64,000 nt of DNA from Chitinophaga rupis (GCF_900109685.1 NZ_FOBB01000002.1:428085-492084); one strand, 5' to 3'; shown: positions 33,915 through 42,861, counted from the first letter of the stretch. The notes: generated by a model not told the origin, from the sequence alone. Made by a program: numbers and translations.

Positions 33915-35189
33915 ATGAAACTCTCCCAGCACCAGATATCTTCATTTAATGATGATCTTTTGAAAGATCACGCCAAAGCTTTTGCTTATACTGCAGAAAA
34001 AGTTTCCGATATACAATATGTGCTGCAACGTTTGCAGGAATTCCAGGTAGCCATTCCCAGCTGGGCGCTGGGCACAGGTGGTACCCGCTTTGGCCGTTTT
34101 TCGGGCGGAGGCGAGCCGCGTAACCTGGAAGAAAAGATAGAAGATGTAGGTCTGCTGCACACGCTGAACCGCGCCAGCGGCGCCATTTCCCTGCATATTC
34201 CCTGGGATATCCCGGAGAATGCCCCTTCCATTAAAGCGCTGGCAGCCCAGCACGGATTGCGTTTTGATGCGGTGAATTCCAACACCTTCCAGGACCAACC
34301 GGGGCAAAAACATAGCTATAAATTCGGTTCACTGCACCATACGGATAAAGCCGTGCGCAAACAAGCTATTGAGCATAACATTGAAGTGATAAAATACGGT
34401 ATTGAGCTGGGCTCCGATGCGCTGAGCCTCTGGCTGTCAGATGGTTCCAACTTCCCGGGACAGCTCAATTTCCGCCATGCCTTTCAGCGTACCCTGGAAA
34501 GCCTGCAGGAAATTTATGCCGCATTGCCGGACCAATGGAAACTGTACATAGAATACAAATGTTCCGAACCCAATTTTTACTCCACCACCATTGCCGACTG
34601 GGGCCAATCCCTGATGCTGGCCAATAAGCTGGGCAGCAAAGCGCTTACCCTGGTTGATCTGGGCCACCATTTGCCCAATGCCAATATTGAGCAGATCGTA
34701 GCGCTGTTACTGATGGAAGGCAAGCTGGCCGGTTTCCACTTTAATGATTCCAAGTATGGGGATGATGACCTGACTGTGGGCAGCATTAACCCTTACCAGC
34801 TGTTCCTCATTTTCAATGAGCTGGTAGAAGGAATGGATGCCCGCAGCATGAACCATGCTTCAGACCTGGGCTGGATGATCGATGCCTCCCACAACGTAAA
34901 AGACCCGCTGGAAGACCTGCTGCAATCGGTAGAAGCTATTATGATCGCTTATGCACAAGCCTTGCTGGTAGATACCAAAGCCCTGGAAGCTGCCCGCCAG
35001 TCAAATGATGTGGTAACAGCCCAGGATATTCTGCAGGAAGCTTACCGTACGGATGTGCGCCCGCTGATAGCGCAGGCCCGCCTGCTGAATGGTGGCGCCT
35101 TACAGCCGGTACAGCTTTACCGCAGCTTAAAAGTGCGCGACCAGCTGGTGAAGGAAAGAGGAGCCAAGACGGTAGCCACGGGGCTGTAA
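33915..35189 (+). CDS. rhaI: L-rhamnose isomerase (RhaI type)
   Basis: A 424-aa TIM-barrel sugar isomerase, predicted to convert L-rhamnose to L-rhamnulose. It belongs to the RhaI type (as in Pseudomonas stutzeri), not to the E. coli RhaA family. Metal-binding residues are visible in order: Glu in LYIEYKCSEP, Asp in LTLVDLGHH, His in AGFHFNDSKYGDDD and an Asp further on. SWALGTGGTRFGRF near residue 50 is a family landmark. The gene sits between the aldolase fusion and the kinase. An N-terminal QHQISSFNDD start shortly after a palindrome is a good match to family starts. Confidence 0.9.
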   Translation: MKLSQHQISSFNDDLLKDHAKAFAYTAEKVSDIQYVLQRLQEFQVAIPSWALGTGGTRFGRFSGGGEPRNLEEKIEDVGLLHTLNRASGAISLHIPWDIPENAPSIKALAAQHGLRFDAVNSNTFQDQPGQKHSYKFGSLHHTDKAVRKQAIEHNIEVIKYGIELGSDALSLWLSDGSNFPGQLNFRHAFQRTLESLQEIYAALPDQWKLYIEYKCSEPNFYSTTIADWGQSLMLANKLGSKALTLVDLGHHLPNANIEQIVALLLMEGKLAGFHFNDSKYGDDDLTVGSINPYQLFLIFNELVEGMDARSMNHASDLGWMIDASHNVKDPLEDLLQSVEAIMIAYAQALLVDTKALEAARQSNDVVTAQDILQEAYRTDVRPLIAQARLLNGGALQPVQLYRSLKVRDQLVKERGAKTVATGL

Positions 35190-35390
35190 TTGGGGTATAA
35201 CCCGGGCGACATTCGGAAGCAACCAGGGTATCACTAGAAAGAGACTAGAGTGTCACCAGGGAGCAGCATGAGTGCGGCACGGGAGAGACCCGGGAGAAGC
35301 CCGGGGTAACAGCATAGTTAGAGCGTAGGTAAAAGCGTTCTCCACCCGTGTGAAAAGCATATCAACTTAGGGTAATTTAATGTAATTGGC
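35190..35390. other. Spacer between rhaI and rhaB
   Basis: A 201-nt spacer unlike the others of the cluster: no long word palindrome, but two short CCCGGG palindromes (near 35310 and 35318) and two CCAGGG words. No gene or terminator with a T-tract is seen. Confidence 0.4.
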
Positions 35391-36767
35391 ATGGAAAAGG
35401 GACCAGAAAGGCTACCTGTAATAGCAATATTAGATATTGGCAAGACCAATAAAAAACTGTTCCTCATAGACGAGCATTACCGCATTGTATGGGAAAATAA
35501 CTGCCGTTTCCCTGAAATAACTGATGAGGATGGGGATGCCTGCGAAGATGTGCAGGCCCTTACTCAATGGGTGCACAGTAGCTTGCAGGAAATGCTGGCT
35601 ATGCCGCAGTACCGGGTAAAGGCCATCAATTTCTCCACTTATGGCGCCAGCTTTGTGCTGATCAATGAACAGGGCAAAGTAATAGCGCCGCTATACAACT
35701 ACCTCAAACCTTTTCCCGGCGATCTGCAAAATAAGTTTTTTGCGCAATATAACCAGCAGCAGGAGCTGCCCGGTATAACGGCATCGCCTATACTGGGCAG
35801 CCTGAATTCTGGCCTGCAGTTGTACCGGCTAAAGTATAAACAACCGGAGCTGTTCAGGAACATCCGGTATGCGCTGCATTTGCCGCAGTATGTGAGCTTC
35901 CTGGTAACCGGCCATGCCTGTACGGATATTACCAGCATTGGCTGCCATACTATGTTATGGAACTTCCGGGAGCAGCAGTACCATCAATGGGTGCAGCAGG
36001 AAGGTATTGCGGATAAGCTGCCGCCCCTGTGCCCTTCAGACGAAGTGATGGAGGTAAAGCTGCATGGCGGCGCTTATCAGGTGGGAGCGGGTCTGCACGA
36101 CAGCTCCGCTGCGCTTATTCCATACCTGGCTAGTTTTACAGAACCCTTTGCATTAATATCTACAGGTACCTGGTGTATTACCCTGAACCCGTTCAATGAT
36201 AGCCCGCTTACTTCTGAAGAGCTGCAGCAGGACTGCCTTTGTTACCTGGCTTACCAGGGCGCGCCGGTAAAGGCCTCGCGCCTGTTTGCCGGTAATGAGC
36301 ATGAGCTTCAAACCCAACGGCTGGCTACCCATTTTCAGGTAGCGCCGGATTATTACCGGCAGGTGGAATTTGATCCGCTGATCATACGCCGTCTGCAAGC
36401 ACCTGGGGCGCCTGTATTAACTTCTTTTGCCGGCCGTTCCCTGGCCGCTTTCCCTGATTATGAAACAGCGTATCACCAGCTTATGCTGGATCTGATGGCT
36501 GCTCAGCAACAATCCACACAACTGGTTATTGACAATACGGCTGTGAAGCGTATTTTTGTAGACGGTGGCTTCAGCAAAAACCCATTATACATGCATTTGC
36601 TGGCCGCAGCATTTCCAGAGCAGGAAGTGTATGCAGCATCCGTAGCGCAGGCTACGGCCGTAGGGGCAGCGCTGGCCATTCACCACCACTGGAACACCCG
36701 CAATTTACCGGGGGATCTGGTAGAGCTGAAGTATTTTAAAGCAGAAAGCCCAAAGCAGAAAGCATAA
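35391..36767 (+). CDS. rhaB: FGGY-family sugar kinase, probable rhamnulokinase
   Basis: A 458-aa kinase with the two-domain FGGY/actin fold, predicted to phosphorylate L-rhamnulose. The phosphate-1 motif is IAILDIGKTNKKLFLID; the second domain begins near ALISTGTWCITLNPF, and the adenosine motif is IFVDGGFSKNPLYMHLLA. Family members include rhamnulokinase and fuculokinase; the rhamnose cluster decides for the former. The last codons (residues AESPKQKA) are made of the same AAAGC words as the palindrome that follows, so the repeat appears to have altered the C-terminus. Confidence 0.82.
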   Translation: MEKGPERLPVIAILDIGKTNKKLFLIDEHYRIVWENNCRFPEITDEDGDACEDVQALTQWVHSSLQEMLAMPQYRVKAINFSTYGASFVLINEQGKVIAPLYNYLKPFPGDLQNKFFAQYNQQQELPGITASPILGSLNSGLQLYRLKYKQPELFRNIRYALHLPQYVSFLVTGHACTDITSIGCHTMLWNFREQQYHQWVQQEGIADKLPPLCPSDEVMEVKLHGGAYQVGAGLHDSSAALIPYLASFTEPFALISTGTWCITLNPFNDSPLTSEELQQDCLCYLAYQGAPVKASRLFAGNEHELQTQRLATHFQVAPDYYRQVEFDPLIIRRLQAPGAPVLTSFAGRSLAAFPDYETAYHQLMLDLMAAQQQSTQLVIDNTAVKRIFVDGGFSKNPLYMHLLAAAFPEQEVYAASVAQATAVGAALAIHHHWNTRNLPGDLVELKYFKAESPKQKA

Positions 36768-36941
36768 AGCTTAAGGCTCAAAGCAAAAAGCTTAAAGCAG
36801 AAAGCAGAATGCAAAGGATATAAGGCAATCAGCTTTTAGCTTTCCGCTCAAAAATACCCGGCAATCATCTTTGTGCTTTGAGCTTTACGCTTTCTGCTAC
36901 AAAACAATCAGCTTTATGCTTTTCGCTTTATGCTTTATGCT
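36738..36941. repeat. Repeat-word palindrome between rhaB and lutA
   Basis: AAAGCAGAAAGC/AAAGCATAAAGC words run from inside the kinase end (36738) to about 36812; GCTTTATGCTTT words fill 36830-36941. Segments 36741-36770 and 36911-36940 agree at about 25 of 30 positions as reverse complements. The right arm ends 13 nt before the lutA start. Confidence 0.85.
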
Positions 36942-36953
36942 CAAATAAAAAAG

Positions 36954-37688
36954 ATGAAAGTAGGATTATTCATTCCCTGTTACATAGATCAGTTTTACCC
37001 GCAGGTGGGCATTGCTACATTACAGTTACTGGAAAAGCTGGGATGCGAGGTAGGGTACCCTTCCGGTCAAACCTGCTGCGGACAGCCCATGGCTAATTCC
37101 GGGTATGAGCATCTTACGGACGGCTGCAACCGGCTGTTCACCGATAATTTCAAATCATACGACTACATTGTGGCGCCATCCGGCAGCTGTGTGCTGCATA
37201 TTAAAGACCACCTGCATGTAGCGGATAATGAAACCGCGGCTACGCATATACGGCAAAACATCTACGAGCTTTCAGAATTCCTCACAGATGTATTGCAGGT
37301 AAAAAGCCTGCGTGCCAGGTTCCCGCATAAAGTAGGCGTGCACCAAAGCTGCCATGGGCAGCGCGGACTGCACGTATCGCAAATGACGGAGCTGGTAGGT
37401 CCGGCCTTTTCCAAACCTTTACAGCTGTTAAATATGGTAGATGGTCTTGAGCTGATAGAGCTGAGCCGTAAAGATGAGTGCTGCGGCTTTGGCGGCACCT
37501 TTTGTGTGTTTGAAGAAGCGGTATCGGTAAAGATGGGTAAAGACCGTGTAGCCGATCACGTGCATCATGGCGCCGAATACATTACGGGTAATGATGTAAG
37601 CTGCCTGATGCACCTGGAAGGCATTTTACGCCGGCAGCAAAGCCCGGTGAAAGTATTACACCTTGCAGAGATCCTGAATAATGAATAG
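36954..37688 (+). CDS. lutA: L-lactate oxidation Fe-S protein LutA
   Basis: A 244-aa protein with two CCG-type cysteine-rich domains: QTCCGQPMANSGY near residues 40-50 and KDECCGFGGTFCVF near 172-185, each binding Fe-S or haem-like cofactors in heterodisulfide-reductase-type enzymes. The N-terminal VGLFIPCYIDQFYPQVG is typical of LutA/YkgE. LutABC is the three-subunit, flavin-independent L-lactate dehydrogenase system that delivers electrons to the respiratory chain. I chose the ATG at 36954 since upstream codons lie inside the repeat. Here it would oxidise lactate made by RhaEW. Confidence 0.92.
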   Translation: MKVGLFIPCYIDQFYPQVGIATLQLLEKLGCEVGYPSGQTCCGQPMANSGYEHLTDGCNRLFTDNFKSYDYIVAPSGSCVLHIKDHLHVADNETAATHIRQNIYELSEFLTDVLQVKSLRARFPHKVGVHQSCHGQRGLHVSQMTELVGPAFSKPLQLLNMVDGLELIELSRKDECCGFGGTFCVFEEAVSVKMGKDRVADHVHHGAEYITGNDVSCLMHLEGILRRQQSPVKVLHLAEILNNE

Positions 37689-37694
37689 TTTTTT

Positions 37695-37813
37695 AATGTG
37701 CTGATGTGCCAATATGCTGATGTGCTGGTATTTGTTAAGAATGTACCATCAATCAGCATAATAGCATATTACGGGATCAATAAAATTCAGCACATTAGCA
37801 TATTAGCACATTA
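37695..37813. repeat. Repeat-word palindrome between lutA and lutB
   Basis: Built from a different word, AATATGCTGATGTGCTG. Segment 37706-37727 and the reverse complement of 37788-37809 agree at 20 of 22 positions; further copies lie between. The right arm ends within 8 nt of the lutB start, so it would overlap the translation initiation region of the RNA. Confidence 0.85.
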
Positions 37814-37819
37814 GAAATT

Positions 37820-39190
37820 ATGAACACCGCTATAAAAGATCACGCTGAGCTGGCCGAAGCATTTAATGCCAATGAGCCCCGGGTGAACTGGCATGATGAA
37901 ACGTTGTGGTGGGTACGCCAGAAGCGCGACAAAATGGCCTGGAGCATACCGGAATGGGAAACCCTGCGGGAAACCGCTTCCCTCATTAAACACAATGTGC
38001 TGGGCAACCTGCATGCTTACCTGGAAGAGTTTGAGCGCAATGCGCAGCAGAACGGCGCCATTGTACACTGGGCCGCAGATGCAGAGGAGCATAACCGTAT
38101 TGTGCTGGAGCTGTTACAGCAGCAGGGCGTAAAACGCATGGTGAAAAGCAAATCCATGCTTACGGAAGAATGTCATTTAAATCACTACCTCGCCGATCAT
38201 GGCATAGAAGTAATTGATACGGACCTGGGCGAACGTATTGTGCAGCTGGCCAAGGAACCACCCAGCCATATTGTGCTGCCATGTATCCATAAAAAGAAGG
38301 AGGAGATAGGGGACCTGTTCCATATTCACCTGGGCACACCGGCCGGTAATGCCGATCCGCAGTTCCTGACTGCTGCTGCCCGTTTACACCTGCGCTCAGA
38401 ATTCATACAATCCCGCGTAGCTATTACCGGGGTTAATTTTGCAGTAGCAGAAACAGGGGAGATGGTGGTATGCACCAATGAAGGGAATGCGGATATGGGC
38501 GCTCACCTGGCCGATGTACATATTGCCTGCATGGGTATTGAAAAGCTGATACCGCAGCGCAAACACCTGGGCGTATTTCTGCGGCTGCTGGCCCGCAGTG
38601 CCACCGGCCAGCCCATTACCACTTACAGCAGTCATTTCCGCACACCCAAACCAGGGCAGCAATTACATATTGTATTGGTAGATAATGGCCGCAGCCGGCA
38701 GCTGGGGCGCGAGGATTTCCGCAACTCCCTGAAGTGCATCCGCTGTGGGGCCTGTATGAACACCTGTCCTGTATACCGCCGTAGCGGCGGGCATAGCTAC
38801 CATAATGCTATAGCCGGTCCTATCGGGGCTATACTGGCGCCCAACCTGGATATGAAGGAGTATGCCGATCTGCCTTTTGCATCTACCTTATGCGGCTCCT
38901 GCTCCAATGTATGCCCGGTGAAAATAGATATTCATCAGCAGCTGTATAAATGGAGGCAGGTATTGGTGCAGGATGGGCAAACCAACGCGGCAAAGACCGC
39001 GGGCATGAAAATGATGACCACCGTGCTTTCCCGCCCCGGCCTGTATAGGTTTGCAGGTAAAATGGCGCGCTGGGTAATGCGTGTTGCTCCTGGTGTGGTG
39101 AGCAACCGTTTTAATCCCTGGTACAAACAGCGTGAGCTGCCGCCACCGCCCGCAGAATCATTTGAAACGTGGTATAAAAAGAACCGATGA
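37820..39190 (+). CDS. lutB: L-lactate oxidation Fe-S protein LutB
   Basis: A 456-aa subunit with an N-terminal LUD-like domain and a C-terminal ferredoxin module. The first 4Fe-4S motif, LKCIRCGACMNTCPVYRRSGG, starts near residue 304 and the second, CGSCSNVCPVKIDIHQQL, near 357. The LUD domain contains KSKSMLTEECHLNHYLADHG and VAETGEMVVCTNEGN, family landmarks. The stop overlaps the lutC start (ATGA, 4 nt), showing translational coupling. The tail with RPGLYRFAGKMARW is common in LutB proteins. Confidence 0.93.
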   Translation: MNTAIKDHAELAEAFNANEPRVNWHDETLWWVRQKRDKMAWSIPEWETLRETASLIKHNVLGNLHAYLEEFERNAQQNGAIVHWAADAEEHNRIVLELLQQQGVKRMVKSKSMLTEECHLNHYLADHGIEVIDTDLGERIVQLAKEPPSHIVLPCIHKKKEEIGDLFHIHLGTPAGNADPQFLTAAARLHLRSEFIQSRVAITGVNFAVAETGEMVVCTNEGNADMGAHLADVHIACMGIEKLIPQRKHLGVFLRLLARSATGQPITTYSSHFRTPKPGQQLHIVLVDNGRSRQLGREDFRNSLKCIRCGACMNTCPVYRRSGGHSYHNAIAGPIGAILAPNLDMKEYADLPFASTLCGSCSNVCPVKIDIHQQLYKWRQVLVQDGQTNAAKTAGMKMMTTVLSRPGLYRFAGKMARWVMRVAPGVVSNRFNPWYKQRELPPPPAESFETWYKKNR

Positions 39191-39777
39191 GTAACAGCAG
39201 AGATAAGATACTGGCCGCCGTAAAACAAAATCAGCCACCAGCCAGCCAGCTGCCTGACCTGGCGCCTTTTATAAGCGGTGCGCCAGCCAGCCTGGAAGCT
39301 TTTCGTAAAGTAGCGGAAGGCATGGGCAGCCACCTGCTGGAAGTTACTGATGAAGCAGAGATCCCGGCTTTACTGCATGAACATTACCCGGATATGGAGC
39401 AGGTGATCACCACCGATCCCTTATTACATGCACGCGCCGCCACCTTTGACTGGCTAACCGGCGATGGCCGCCAGCTGCAGCAGGCCGATCTGGCCATTGT
39501 AAGAGCGCAGCTGGGCGTAGCAGAGAATGGGGCCTTATGGCTCACGGAAAAGGAGCTGCAGGTGCGTGTGCTGCCTTTTATTGCGCAGCACCTGGCCGTA
39601 GTGCTGGATATAAATACCATTGTACCCACTATGCACCATGCCTATGAAAAAATAGGCGGCCCGCAAACCGGCTTCGGGGTATTTATTGCCGGCCCTTCCA
39701 AAACAGCCGATATCGAACAATCATTGGTGCTGGGCGCACATGGCGCCAAAAGCCTGACGATCATTATAAAGAAATAG
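39187..39777 (+). CDS. lutC: L-lactate oxidation protein LutC
   Basis: A 196-aa LUD-domain protein, third subunit of the LutABC lactate-oxidising system. The central motif VAENGALWLTEKEL and the C-terminal GPSKTADIEQSLVLGAHGAK are diagnostic. It overlaps lutB by 4 nt and is followed after 128 nt by rhaM. Confidence 0.92.
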   Translation: MSNSRDKILAAVKQNQPPASQLPDLAPFISGAPASLEAFRKVAEGMGSHLLEVTDEAEIPALLHEHYPDMEQVITTDPLLHARAATFDWLTGDGRQLQQADLAIVRAQLGVAENGALWLTEKELQVRVLPFIAQHLAVVLDINTIVPTMHHAYEKIGGPQTGFGVFIAGPSKTADIEQSLVLGAHGAKSLTIIIKK

Positions 39778-39905
39778 TAAAGAAATTATAGTAAGCAGTA
39801 GCAGTAATTGCAGGACGCTTAAAAAGCAAAAGGGCAGGAGCAACGGGCCACTGGCTATTTTTTCTGTTACAGTTTTCTATGCTTCACTTTTCATTCCATA
39901 CGTTT

Positions 39906-40217
39906 ATGAAAACAGCCTTCAAAATGCAGCTTAAACCCGGCTTTGCCGAGGAATACCGCAAACGCCACGCTGCCATCTGGCCGGAGCTGCAACAACTCCT
40001 GAAACATAGCGGTATCCACGATTACACCATTTTCCTGGATGAGGCTACCCATACGCTCTTCGCCGTTCAGCAACAATCCGGTACCGGCTCTTCCCAGGAC
40101 CTGGGCGTCAATCCCATCGTACAACGCTGGTGGGCCTACATGGCCGACATTATGGAGACCCATCCGGATAATTCGCCCATCAGCACTCCCTTAACAGAGA
40201 TGTTCCATATGGAGTAA
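39906..40217 (+). CDS. rhaM: L-rhamnose mutarotase
   Basis: A 103-aa enzyme of the RhaM family (ferredoxin-like fold), interconverting alpha and beta anomers of L-rhamnose. Family features are KPGFAEEYRKRHAAIWPEL near the N-terminus (with the active-site His), GIHDYTIFLDE, and the C-terminal VQRWWAYMADIM with the W-W pair. I chose the ATG at 39906 (MKTAFKMQLKPG) in line with family starts. It is the last plus-strand gene of the rhamnose cluster, convergent with the GntR-type regulator. Confidence 0.93.
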   Translation: MKTAFKMQLKPGFAEEYRKRHAAIWPELQQLLKHSGIHDYTIFLDEATHTLFAVQQQSGTGSSQDLGVNPIVQRWWAYMADIMETHPDNSPISTPLTEMFHME

Positions 40218-40246
40218 TTAATAATGAATAATTAAGAATTAATAAT
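40216..40246 (+). repeat. Half repeat-word element after rhaM
   Basis: TAATTAATAATGAATAATTA plus further words, the vocabulary of the elements after the SPFH and rhaEW genes, starting on the rhaM stop codon. I found no matching right arm, so this copy is a single arm. Confidence 0.7.
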
Positions 40247-40775
40247 CGTTATGCACTACTTCGGGATACATTATGTTTTCGTGCGGGCATTGTCAATTGT
40301 CATTTCATACAATAAAGAGTAGCTAACATAGATCATAACTACAAGGGGTAAACATAGAAGGTAACATAAAGGCTAGAATAAAGAGTAGAATAAAGAAGTA
40401 AGGAAAAAGCAATGAAATAGATCAGGGAACGCACACCAATGCAGCACAATAGCCAACCCAACCACCAAACCAACCGGGAAACATACGGGCCTTCAGCATA
40501 ACGCGGGGGCTCCCGCCAGGGCCAAAAAGAACCTTTGGCCGGCGTCACACGCTTGAAAATGTCCAATAGACCTTACCCCCTGACACGATCTCTAAAGCCC
40601 CATGGCATCCCAAAACAGGCGGGCGCAGTTCGTTTGGGCCTGCGGGAGCCAACCACACGGAGGTGATAATTGCAGAAATGATATCCTGCGGAGCCATACA
40701 TGCAGGATGATAACTTCCGGAAAGCGATAGCCAGTGCGTCTATCATACACAAAGCTTCGCTTTAAACCATAATCT
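40247..40775. other. Spacer between rhaM and the GntR-type gene
   Basis: About 530 nt between convergent genes. A purine-rich patch with AGAATAAAGAGTAGAATAAAG words lies at 40370-40400. A 75-codon hydrophobic frame on the minus strand (40339-40566) was judged unlikely to be a gene. No clear terminator was found. Confidence 0.4.
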
Positions 40776-41798
40776 TCAAAGAGAATTCCGCAATATCAGC
40801 TTAAACGGGTTCTTTACCCGCTCTGTACCCTTCTCCAATATCATCTGCGCCGCAGTGATGCCCATTTGCTCATGATCGGTAGAGATCACGGTAATGCCAT
40901 CCAGCAGCACCTCTTTCAGTAGCGTTTCATTATAGGATACAATCCCTACATCCTTACCGATCGCTAAGGCATTATTCCGGCATATTTTCACCAGGTTCAC
41001 CAGGTCGGTTTCCTCTATCACAATAAAAGCCTGCCCGGCTTTAACGGGAGCGGTCATTTCCAGGCCATCTTCCATTACGGAAAAATTGAAATCATGCATG
41101 CGGCAAAAGTACTGGAACCCTTTGCGGATCTCCGGCGGGTAAGGCATAATGTTACCGGGGTTCACAAATACCAGGCTGTTATATTTTTTCAGGGAAGGCA
41201 GGGCCTCGTATAAAGCTTCGTAAATATCCTTTTCAAAGTTCTGGAATACCCCGGCATACCTGCCGCCCAGCTCCGGCAGGTCTTTATCCAGCAGTACCAG
41301 CTGCTGCTCCGGGATCTGCCGGATGATCTGCAGCACCCTTTCCGGCTGCTCATAAAAATGCGGCATGATCACATAATGGTCATAATCCCCCAGGTGGTTG
41401 CTGATCAGGCTATCAAATAGCTGTACGTTGCTGTGGTGTATGTGCAGGTCTACGAACACCCCTTCGCCCAGGGTTTTTACAAAGGCATTGTAGATCTGTT
41501 TTTTATAGTTGCTGATCTTATTAAACAGCAGCAGTACCCGTAAGGGCATATTTACATCCGTACGGTATATAAAATAGCCTTTACCCTTTACGGACAGGAT
41601 CACTTTTTTATCGCGTAGCTCTTTATAGGCCTTTTCCACCGTACCCCGTGACAGCAGGTATTGTTCGCTGAACTCATTGATGGAGGGGATCTGTTCATCT
41701 CTCCGCAGATCGCCGTCCCGTACCGCAGCCATAATGGAATCTACAATTTGCAGGTACACCGGAACTTTGCTGTTGGTATCTATATGCAGCGGTTTCAT
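40776..41798 (-). CDS. GntR-family regulator with sugar-binding-like domain (likely rhamnose regulator)
   Basis: A 340-aa regulator with an N-terminal winged HTH of GntR type (VPVYLQIVDSIMAAVRDGDL, SINEFSEQYLLSRGTVEKAY, then KVILSVKGKGYFIYRTD) and a C-terminal periplasmic-binding-like sensor (about residues 75-335: VYVDLHIHH-like segment, YDHYVIMPHF, DVGIVSYNETLLKEVLLDGI, QMGITAAQMILEKG). This architecture is frequent for sugar-catabolic regulators in Bacteroidota. Its place at the convergent end of the rhamnose cluster makes it the probable local regulator; Bacteroides rhamnose genes use an AraC-type protein, so this would be a different solution. Confidence 0.85.
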   Translation of the reverse strand: MKPLHIDTNSKVPVYLQIVDSIMAAVRDGDLRRDEQIPSINEFSEQYLLSRGTVEKAYKELRDKKVILSVKGKGYFIYRTDVNMPLRVLLLFNKISNYKKQIYNAFVKTLGEGVFVDLHIHHSNVQLFDSLISNHLGDYDHYVIMPHFYEQPERVLQIIRQIPEQQLVLLDKDLPELGGRYAGVFQNFEKDIYEALYEALPSLKKYNSLVFVNPGNIMPYPPEIRKGFQYFCRMHDFNFSVMEDGLEMTAPVKAGQAFIVIEETDLVNLVKICRNNALAIGKDVGIVSYNETLLKEVLLDGITVISTDHEQMGITAAQMILEKGTERVKNPFKLILRNSL

Positions 41799-42861
41799 GG
41801 TTGAAATATAGTGAAAAGCGCCAAAGGGGAAAAGCCACCTTTCACTTTTCGGTTCTTCTATGGCCTTAATATAATTAAAATTATCATTATGATGATTAAG
41901 CCTTGGATCAGCAGTTAAGAATAACCGGTGATAAGGATTAGGAATGTTTTTCTAAAGAAACAGACCGTTTTACAGTGAAGGTGAAAATCAGATCCTGCAA
42001 AGATCATAATCAGTTGTTAACGGCTAGCAGAACAACCGGGTTGTTAAAAGCAGTTTAGTGCAGATAGATTGCAGTAGCATGATCTATGTTATAACACCGG
42101 ATAAGGTACTTTAATAAGCTGACAATTGAATATAAACAGCTTGTGCAACCATGTTATAACAACTGGTAGGCATTCCTTTGATAACCCAACAACAGACTTA
42201 TATTCCTAATAGCTATAAAGGTGCCGGGTAGTGATAGCTTTAAATTTTTTTTGTTGTTATTATTTTAAACAATAAGTAAATTAGTATTGTTATAACTACC
42301 GATACGCTAACTACCGAGTACAAGTTTAAGCCACGTGAAAAGCTGATGGGCGTTGTTTTAGCAAGATGACGCTCTTCTGCCCAACAACCTATTGTCCATT
42401 TCCCTACCGATTATACTTACTGTTCAAAAATGTTAAAAGGGCTATCAGGCAATTTGCGCCTTAGTGTACATAATGCGCAAAGTAAGTAATGATGCACCTT
42501 GGTAAAGAGAATGCCTCTTGCTCTAACATTGATATTAGATTTAATAGATATTTTAAATTAAAAGATTTATCAGTGATCAATTTCATTAACGAAACTTTTA
42601 ACTTTAATACGTAGTATTGCAAACAGGAATACTGGCCCCAATCCACGTTTACAGGGCATTAAGAGAGTTTAGCATGGGGCCCTGGTTATGAAAAAGGGAT
42701 AAGATACTGTTACAATGTTGGCAAGCAAAAAAGTTTCGTTAACTAAATCTTGATTATTGAAATACTATTGATATAACATGGGGTATGTCACAATCGCTCT
42801 ATGTATACCAATAAGAAATGGCTATGATCAAAATCTAGTTTCTAACCTCATCTATTTAAAA
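41799..42861. promoter_or_regulatory. Long control region before the exopolysaccharide operon, with three TGTTATAACA-type palindromes
   Basis: More than 1 kb without a supported gene. The 10-bp palindrome TGTTATAACA occurs at 42087-42096 and 42152-42161, and a copy with one change (TGTTATAACT) at 42288-42297. The region is AT-rich, with no recognisable UpxY/NusG-type leader gene and no clear TTTG-N19-TAnnTTTG promoter. Such length suggests a long leader RNA or several regulator sites ahead of the operon. Confidence 0.5.

Noticed and set aside
36738-36941. CRISPR-like array of AAAGC repeats
   Set aside because: Repeat units are 6-9 nt without unique spacers, the arms are mutual reverse complements, and no cas gene is present.
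40339-40566. 75-codon hydrophobic frame on the minus strand between rhaM and the GntR-type gene
   Set aside because: The hydrophobic C-terminal part is encoded by low-complexity AGAATAAAG words, there is no plausible start context, and no family is recognisable. A short membrane protein cannot be fully excluded.
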